A stretch of 51,723 nt of DNA, taken from NCBI GenBank assembly GCA_015680685.1, contig MNCI01025357.1, positions 984,102-1,035,824 of the forward strand, written 5' to 3'. This stretch comes from Gnetum montanum. Its lineage: Eukaryota > Streptophyta > Gnetopsida > Gnetales > Gnetaceae. The first letter of the stretch is position 1. Each line of letters begins with the position of its first letter. Below are positions 44,542-51,723 of the stretch, one piece after another. Made by a program: the position numbers and the translations under genes. The notes below the pieces were generated by a model. That model had not been told where the DNA came from. It did no database searches and worked only from the letters and a program-made list of their open reading frames with translations.

Positions 44542-45530
44542 TGAGGATCATTGAACTTAGAAGGGGTGGGGGGTTGGGGTGCAGGGGTTGAATAAGTTTC
44601 CCAAATAAAAATTTGTTGACATAAAGCTCACACCAATTTTAACATGGTTTCACAACTTAGGTAGTCCACACTTGAAGGGTAGTTCACAAGCACACCTCCA
44701 GACTTTATTCCTTTCAAAATTTGNAGAAGCACATCCACCCCATAGGGTAATAAAAGAGAACTATAATCACAAGGAATGAATGCAACTAAGTTTGTTGATC
44801 CTTGTACTTTAAGGCACATCTCACTTTTCCCAATTACCATAGACAAAATATTGTATAATGAAGAACAACAATGATTTCCAAATGATTACAATTGATAGTA
44901 CACCATGCTTTCTCTTTTCCCAATGAGAGTGAAGTCTTCTTATAGCCAATCTGTTTCTAAAATCACTTTGGAATTTGTGTAATGGCTATCTAATGGTCAC
45001 TGGAGATGTCTTCTTCGAGATTGAGACACCTTTCTACATTAGGCCTTCATTCTAGAAAGATGTCTTCTTCACATGAAAGATGTCTTCTTTATAGGGGAGA
45101 TGTCTACTATTTTTGAAAAGATTTCTTTCTAGGTCTTCTTCTTTCTAGCAAGATGTCTACTATTCTTGAAAGACATCTTTGAAAAAAAAGTCTCTTTTTC
45201 AAGGGCCAAAAATGAAATTGCTTTTTTTAATGCTGGGAGCCTTCGAATGCCTCCAAACAAGTTCCCATAGATCTTATAACCTCCTAGACTCATCAAAATG
45301 AGCTAAAAACACTCTAAAACATGCCAAAACATCCAAGAATCACTCTCAACAAAAATAGATGCATTTTGCTTAAATTATTTGTATTCATCCATGCTCCCTT
45401 AAGTCCTTGTGATCCTGAATTTGCTTGTGAGTCCTTGAGTCCTTTGCTCTTACACCTATAAACAAAACAACCACATAAACATCCTTGTACTCCATTTTTC
45501 TTAATGTTTTGACATATCAAAAGGTCAACA
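44542..45530 (-). repeat. C1 5' LTR, collapsed at an N
   Basis: Starts (minus strand) TGTTGACCTTTTG at 45530, ends ATCCTCA at 44542. U3 box array at 45003-45195. At the N (44724), about 220 bases present in the 3' LTR (roughly 39760-39980) are absent, so the sequence is incomplete there. Confidence 0.75.
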
Positions 45531-45535
45531 GGTCT

Positions 45536-46621
45536 ATAATATGGTTGTTGTACTAGCAGAATACTAGGTCCTACCTATTCTATACATAGAGTTGATCTAT
45601 TGGATCATGCTTGCTCTATCCCTATAGTTGAAATGTTTGTCACTAGTGTTATTTTTGTTGTAGCCTTAGTGCTTATTCGTTTTTCCACTTGATCTTTCTT
45701 AGGAAACAACGACTTGAAAATATCTACATGTGATACATTTTAGGATTTGTGTACAACATCATTGGTATATCCTAAAATACTTACTTACCTACATAATTCT
45801 TTGATAAGACAAGGCAATGAAAAAATGGATTTCGCTATCTTCTTTTTTTTTTCAAACCTCCTTTAGATTTCTAGAAATAGTAAGTGTGCCATATTTGCTT
45901 GAAAATTTTCCATTAGAATGATACTTCCTCCAGAAACATATGTGAAGATTCTATTAAGTTTCTTAGTTAGGAAGATGTTGTATGTCCCTATCTTAAAATA
46001 TGTATTTTCACTTATGAATAATCCATTATATTCTTTCTTAGTTTTCCCATATGCCCTCTATAGCCATAAGTTTCTGGCATCACTATCAAACATTGTAGAG
46101 ATCTAAGTAATGTTAGCTCCAAATTTTGGTAGATTTAATGCTCTAGGAATGGTCTCAACTTCATAAAGTACTATTACTCTTTCGATCTTCATAGTGGCAT
46201 CATCTTCATGATTATGCTAGAATTGATAAGTTTCCATTAGATACCATTAACCATTGCTTGATATGGTAGGCTAGGAGGGTAATGCTTGCAATTGTTCATG
46301 TACGTTTACAAGTGTGAACTTAATAAATGGGCTAAATTTTAATTTCACTATGATAGTAAACATGACTATTTTTTCCTAAATGGCATGTAGACACTTATTT
46401 AAAAACATGAGACATTATCCTTTCTTTGCAGTAGGTGGTGTTTGAAATTTTACTTATGTAATTTTTCCTATTGTTGATGTGGGTTGTTGAATGAAATAAG
46501 ACTATGCTTCCTATTCCATAGATGGAGTTTGATCTCCACCTCATCCTTTACCTTTCCCTTTGAGCCTCCTCTCTCTAGATTGTGACAATCCTCTTTCTTC
46601 AAGTATTCTTTTCGATGGCAT
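45536..46621 (-). pseudogene. G4 accessory ORF, N-terminal part
   Basis: The minus-strand start codon at 46619-46621 gives MPSKRILEERGLSQSRERR, parallel to the G3 start MAPKRAQ and GGLSQG. The conserved block follows at 45880-46230: HNHEDDATMKIERV, YEVETIPRALNLPKFGA, DSDARNLWL, RAYGKTKKEY, FKIGTYNIFLTKKLNRI, TYVSGGSIILMENFQANM, in the same order as G3. A NNHII stretch lies at the C1 junction. The ATG is directly preceded by TTTCTTGTAATTGTAG, a good 3' splice site, so the ORF may begin an exon. Stops and shifts make it a pseudogene. Confidence 0.7.
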
Positions 46622-47016
46622 CTACAATTACAAGAAATCTCAGTATTACGAAAATGTTCTAGAAAAATTTTCAATGGTTTGTAACCTTTCATCAGATTTT
46701 GGGTTTTCATTAGAAATGTCATACAAAATTTATCTTATTTTTAGTTTGAATATTTTTCAATTTAGAAAAAGGCCTATTTTAGGAAAACCCTTAATTAAAC
46801 AATTTTCCAAGTGATTGAAAATGATTTTAATTTGCATGACCTATCACTATCATTTATTTGTTATTAAGAAATGTCAAAATGGCTAATTTGAGAGAAATTT
46901 TAAGTTTATTAGGTTAGATCATATTAAAATCACATTTTCTTCATAATACTTACCCTTAGTTAATCTTCTAGGTGTTAGAAAAAGTTACTTTTAATTAATC
47001 TTTTCAACATTAGAAA
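46622..47016 (-). other. G4 leader before the accessory ORF
   Basis: AT-rich, no coding. If it is intronic as the splice-acceptor-like end suggests, the promoter lies beyond the C2 insertion and may be outside the window. Confidence 0.4.
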
Positions 47017-47988
47017 TGATGATCAAGAACTAGAAGGGTGGTTGAATAAGTTCTAATCAATGAAACCCAATTCTTGCACAATAGATATATGTGATTCCCC
47101 AACTTGGATATGTCCACACTTGAAGGGTAGAATCCTTGCACACCTTTGGACTTTATTCTTGAAAAAATGTGATTTCAAGGAAACCATAATCTTTACAAAT
47201 TCTTGAGCTCCACTAAGGGTGTTTTCTCTTAGAAACATATCCAACCCTTGAAGGTCCCAACAAGCTCAAAGGATGTCTTCTCTCAAGAAGCATATCTAGC
47301 CCCTTAGGGCTTATAATGAGAGATAGAAATATCAAGAAAGAAAATGAACTAAGCTTCTAATTCTTTCCTTTTTGGCTTAAAAAAACATCAAACAACTTTA
47401 TAAATGATACAAAGATGAAGTATAAAATTTCTCAAAAGATGTATACAATGATTACTTGATTACACGAATGGTGATTGTTATTTTTTCTAAAAAAGAATTA
47501 CTTTCTTTTATAGTCTTGTCAACATCATATGTTCGTTGGAATTCATAGAATAGCTAGAAATGACTAGTTGAGATGTCTTCCATGAGCTCAATATGTCTTA
47601 CGATATTTTTCATTTTTCAGGTGAGATGTCTCATTTGTCTTGAGACATCTTGATCTAACCCAAGACGTCTTGGCTAAGACATCTTGCCTAAACTTGAGAT
47701 GTCTTGCTTGAGACTAGAGCTTCTTAGCAAATATTTCTTGCAATAGAATGAGACATCTTGTCAATCTCCAGGACATCTTCTTTAAAATTTGTGACATCTT
47801 GCATGCTTGTGATTTCCTCCAAATTTTTGCATTTTCTTGTTGGACTTTAGGATTCTAGTTTTTCAATTCATGCTCTTATCTTAGTCTCCTTAATATTTTT
47901 TATTCACCTTTCTTAGACTTGCAAGATCTCATAAGCACACTTATAAATTCTCCATCTTTCAAGATTTTAACATACCAAAAGGTCAAAT
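47017..47988 (-). repeat. C2 3' LTR (Ty1/copia)
   Basis: Aligns in layout with the C1 LTRs: left end TGATGATCAAGAAC, the CCACACTTGAAGGGTAG block, a TATA-like ACTATAAAAG (47506-47515, minus strand), a dense AGATGTCT/AGACATCT array (47570-47795) including AAGACGTCTT (47661-47670), and right end near GGTCAAAT (47988). It is followed by an AAAAAGGAAAAAAAA purine tract (minus strand), marking it as the 3' LTR. Confidence 0.7.
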
Positions 47989-50900
47989 TTTTTTTCCTTT
48001 TTGGTGATGTCCAAAACTTGAGAAAATTGGTTAGCACAAAAAATAACAATAAGCATATAATAGTCAAATAAGAGGCAAAAACAAATAATACTCCTCCTTT
48101 TTGAACATCATAAAAAATAATTTTCTTAAGAAGCTTCTCTTATATATGAGCTCATTCTTTCTCCTCCTTTTTATTTATTTATTTAGAAAAGATATGTTAC
48201 TCACCTAATAGGACATGCTCATATCCCCATGTCTTTACATAGAGAAGTAATTTTATGTTCATCAAGAGACGTAGTGAAAGCATAAGCAAGTTGACCATTT
48301 GTCCCAATGTATTCTAATATAACATGCCCAAGTTGATTATGTTCTCTTATAAAGTGATGTTGAATTTTGATATGCTTTATACGAGAGTATTGAATAGGAT
48401 TTTTAGCCATGTAAATAGCATTTTTATTATTAAAAAACATAGGTGTGTTATCTAATTTGATCCCTAGATCCTTGAGTGTTTATTTCATCCAAAGAATTTA
48501 TGCACAACAACTTCCAACTAAAATATATTTTCTTCCATCGTAGATAGTGCTATAGAGGTTTTCTTTTTAATTGTCCAAGAGACAAGACTCTTTCCTAGAA
48601 AGAAGAAACTACTACTTGTGCTTCAACAATCATTTGTATAGCCTACCTAATTTGTATCACATTTCCAAGCAAGATCTAGATTGATATGATCTAAAAATCC
48701 TTTAGGTTGCTCAACATACACTTCCTCTTGAGTTGTGCCATTCAAAAAATAACATTTGACATCAATTTGATACAATTTAATTCCTTTAATACTTGCATAA
48801 GCTAGAAGAATTCTAATTGACTTAGCCTAGCTATAGGAACAAACGTTTCATCAAAATCATTTTCCTCTTGCTAGTTGTAATCTTTAGCAACTAATCTAGC
48901 TTTATTTTTTATAATATCTTCATTTATATTGTCTTATTCCTAAACATCCATTTTGTTCCAATAATTTTCATGTTGTTGGATTCAGGAGTAAGTTCCCACA
49001 CATCATTTTTGATAACTTGATTTAACTCTTCTTACATGGCTGAAATCAATCTTTCTTTATTTTTTGCCTCTATAAAGTTTTTGGACTCAATTTGTGAAAG
49101 ATAGGTAACATAGACACACATCTCTTTTATTTGAATTCTAGTTTTTATTCTCTCTTCTACTTGTCTTATAACATCATTAAGGGAATGTGATCTTTAGAGT
49201 CTAAGCATTTTGAGCTAAGCTAGAGTAGCATCGTCATGTTCACTTTTTATTAGAATCTTTTTAAAATTCTCTATGGAAAATGTTAGAGATTTTTTGAATA
49301 GGAATTTCTTCATCATCAATGTGAAAATCTGAACCACAACCATCACTATCATCTATTTTTACATTTATAGTTTCCTCCACATTGTTCTTTTCTTGAACGC
49401 TTTATATGCCCTACTAACTATAGAGTATCTTATAAAAATCCCCTCATGTAGTCAAACTTTCTCAGAGCATCTTTTTCGTTCATAATATACCATTTTGCAA
49501 AGACATGAAAGTAACTGACTGAAGGCTTTCTACCAATCCAAAGTTCATATGGAGTTTTGGTGGCAAATCTTCTTACTAGAACTATGTTGGAGATGTAGCA
49601 TGTTGTATTGATAACTTCAGTCCAAAAGTGATAAGGAATGTTGCTGTCATTCAAAATGGTTCTACCCATTTCATTTAGAATCTTATTATTTTGTTCTACT
49701 ATACCATTTTTCTGAGGAGTCCTTAGTGCAAAAAATTGATGAATAATATCATTTAATGGATAATGTTCTTCAAATTTGTCATTCTTGAATTCTCCTCCAT
49801 TGTCACTTCTAATAGTTTTAATAACATATCCCTTTTCATTATGTAGCTAGTGAAAAATTCTCATAAAATGCTCAAAAATTTCATCCTTGTGATATAAAAA
49901 TGCAACCCATGTAAAATGAGAAAAATCATCAACAATGATTAAATAATATCTTTTCTTTCAAAAATTGAGAGTTTGAGAGGAACCAACCAAATCCATATGA
50001 ATAAATTCTAAAGAATGTGAGGTGGAGATGCAATTCTTCTTACCAAACCTTACCCTTGTTTATTTCCATTTCTGACAAGCATCACAAGTATTCATGAACA
50101 AATCCTTTAGTTTGGATAGTCCTTGAACCATATCTTTAGAAACAAGCATTTTAAACAATGTCTTAGTTAATGTGGCCTAATTTTCCATGCCAAATATGAA
50201 CATTACCTATATTGCTAATCAAGCACTTGGATTTAAGATTAGAAACATTTCCTAAAATGGTAGTATAAACATGTGCTTTTCTATTTTCTTCTATAATAAC
50301 TTTCTAGAGTAAGGGTCTCTTACTCTACATAAATCCTTGGAAAAGGTAACATCAAAGTTTGAATCACAAAGCTAACTTACACAAAGAAGATTATGTTTAA
50401 GACCTTCAACATAAAATAATTATTTAACAAAGGTTTATTCTTACCTCTAATAGGACCAATACCATTAATTTGAGCTTCTGCATCATCTCTAAAGATGACT
50501 ATTTTACAATTTTGTTCTAAAATATGTATCAATTGAGATTAGTCACTTGTCATATGTCTAGAACCTCCACTATCAATATACTAGGTGCTTCTTTTAATAG
50601 TAGAAAGAGCAACTTGATCAAATATTCCTTTTTAAATATTTCTTCTCCTTAGGTCCTCAAACTTTCCCTTTCTACAACATACCTTTTCTAGGCTATTTTG
50701 AAAAAGAACAATTATAGTGTTTCAACTACAAAAAACAAAAAGACTGAATATGTCTAGTTTTACCACAATAAAAATAAACTATTTTTCTCATTTTAGCTAA
50801 ATATCCAAACTTGGGTAAGTATTTCCTCTTGCCTATTAAACCTAATGATGCTTTTATGTGAGGATGTCTTGGATTTATATCTTGAGCCATCTCCTTGTTG

Positions 50901-51612
50901 TTAGTGAATTTTTCATTGCTAAGTTTTACATTTGATAATTCCTTGTTAATTAGCTCAAGAGATAATGTTAGCTTTTGAACCTTAGCCTTTAGGTCTAAGT
51001 TCTCCTTCTTAATATTAGATCATTCAATATAAATTTTAGCTATTTCTACTTCCTTACTATGTAAACTCTTTTTCAATTTGATGCATAAATTTTAAAAGGA
51101 AATGATCTCACTCCAAAGTAACTCATACCTTTCTTCCAATGTATTCTCATCTTCTTTAGTTTCATCATCATAGATCAGATCATTGATGCATTCTTGATTT
51201 GCCAAAGCTATGCACAAAAGATGTGAATCTTTAGGAATATCACTTGTTTCTTCATCATCATCCTAACTCGTATAGAGGTCCCTTGTTCTTCTTTCTTCAA
51301 TAGGCTTTTTCTTTTACAACCTACAAGCATTGGGAAATTTGGAGGTCATATGGCCCCTATCACCATGTATCCAACATCTATATAAGAGACATCAAGATTA
51401 GAAATTTTGGATTGCTTACCTTTTACTTTACCTTTTTTGTTAGATTGATTGAATTTTTTTTCTTTCCTTTCCAAAATCCTTTTTACTCTTTTTGTTTGGA
51501 GAGCTAGTTTAGCATCACTATTTGCATCACAATTAGACACCTCCTTTTCTTTTAATAAGTGCAATATATTTTTCCTTGATAGCACCTTCATTGATGAGAT
51601 TCATTTCATATG
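47989..51612 (-). pseudogene. C2 copia polyprotein with RT core deleted
   Basis: Minus strand, right to left. Gag end with a zinc knuckle-like CWIHGDRGHMTSKFPNAC (about 51325-51380, in a shifted frame), an acidic and coiled-coil region (50900-51300), second knuckle YFYCGKTRHIQSFC (about 50735-50780), protease YIDSGGSRHMTSD (about 50540-50580). Integrase follows: FSHFTWVAFLYHKDEIF, TIRSDNGGEFKNDKFEE (about 49770-49820), QKNGIVEQNNKILNEMGRT and PYELWIGRKPSV (49430-49720). RT begins (ASIKGIKLYQIDVKCYFLNG, EEVYVEQPKGF), but the sequence then passes to RNase H (CKSTSS-like FFLGKSLVSW, IALSTMEE, NNKNAIYMAKNPIQYSRIKH, 48219-48650). The RT palm with the catalytic Asp pair is missing. The 5' end is cut by LTR-A. 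Confidence 0.8.
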
Positions 51613-51723
51613 TGATGAGACGCGACTTGCACTGGGCCGCGATATCGCGTCTTACCCTACGATATCGCGTACACGATATCGCGTCCCGCCGTCATATCTA
51701 TAAATAAGAGGCGGCACTCCCTT
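51613..51723 (+). mobile_element. LTR-A, second partial copy (rightward)
   Basis: Starts TGATGAGACGCGACTTGC, carries CGCGATATCGCG (51638-51649) and two further CGATATCGCG boxes (to 51684), and TATA box CTATAAATAA (51698-51707). The window ends in R. It interrupts the C2 gag region. CpG sites are intact. Confidence 0.75.

Larger units (their letters stand above)
39589..45530 (-). mobile_element. C1, Ty1/copia element with gag but no recognisable pol
   Basis: A minus-strand element inserted in the G4 accessory ORF. LTRs at 39589-40779 (3') and 44542-45530 (5'), the latter shortened at an N. Target duplications are imperfect (TGTCT 39584-39588, GGTCT 45531-45535). A tRNA-Met-type primer site lies two bases from the 5' LTR, and a purine tract (AAAAATGGGAAGAT in element sense) precedes the 3' LTR. 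The internal 3.7 kb has a gag-like region with two zinc knuckles (43100-44100), but I see no integrase or RT. Single N bases at 42303, 42468 and 44724 and a duplicated block show that the assembly here is unreliable, so part of the element may be missing only from the sequence. Confidence 0.7.

Overview
The window looks like intergenic DNA from the nuclear genome of a large-genome seed plant. A conifer or other gymnosperm is my best guess, but no marker fixes the species. It is AT-rich, holds no intact host gene, and is built almost wholly of old, stop-riddled LTR retrotransposons and one LINE nested inside each other. CpG is strongly depleted in the old copies (TGG and CAG codons turned to TAG; primer sites with G-to-A changes at CpG), as expected after long cytosine methylation.

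Layout. 1-467 is part of a CpG-rich gypsy-type LTR pointing left (LTR-A); a relative starts at 51613 and points right. 468-2400 holds decayed Ty1/copia sequence (integrase piece) and a tRNA-Leu-like relic. A minus-strand LINE of RTE-like type is the oldest scaffold: its endonuclease/RT part lies at 2420-5362, and its 5' part is displaced to 21308-21897 and 31051-31620. Two gypsy elements split it: G1 (5363-21307, target duplication ACATA) and G3 (21898-31045, target duplication ACTAA). G2 (9704-19808, target duplication ATAAC) sits inside G1. G1, G2 and G3 are Athila/Tat-like gypsy elements; G2 and G3 keep a tRNA-Asp-type primer site. Only G2 has recognisable protease-RT-RNase H-integrase. G1 and G3 keep gag, but their gag runs into what looks like the last codons of pol, as if pol had been deleted.

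32100-34900 is a CpG-richer island without recognisable transposon proteins, perhaps a low-copy gene remnant or flank. 34940-36120 has tandem repeats, and 36200-36830 a chromovirus-like gag scrap. G4 is a minus-strand gypsy element: 3' LTR at 36836-37659, body at 37918-39588 and 45536-46621. A copia element C1 (39589-45530) splits it, and a second copia, C2 (from 47017), has landed just upstream of its accessory ORF. C1 contains one-base N gaps and a duplicated block that look like assembly artefacts.

Most notable: G3 and G4, inserted separately on opposite strands, both carry the same unassigned accessory ORF (about 900 codons: basic N-terminus, conserved globular block, long coiled coil, conserved MEEPP-like tail) where pol would be expected. 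In G3 a sequence resembling the LTR core promoter (GATAT palindromes plus TATA box) lies about 500 bases before its ATG. The gypsy and the unrelated copia LTRs both carry arrays of CpG-centred palindromes in U3, now decaying by CpG loss.
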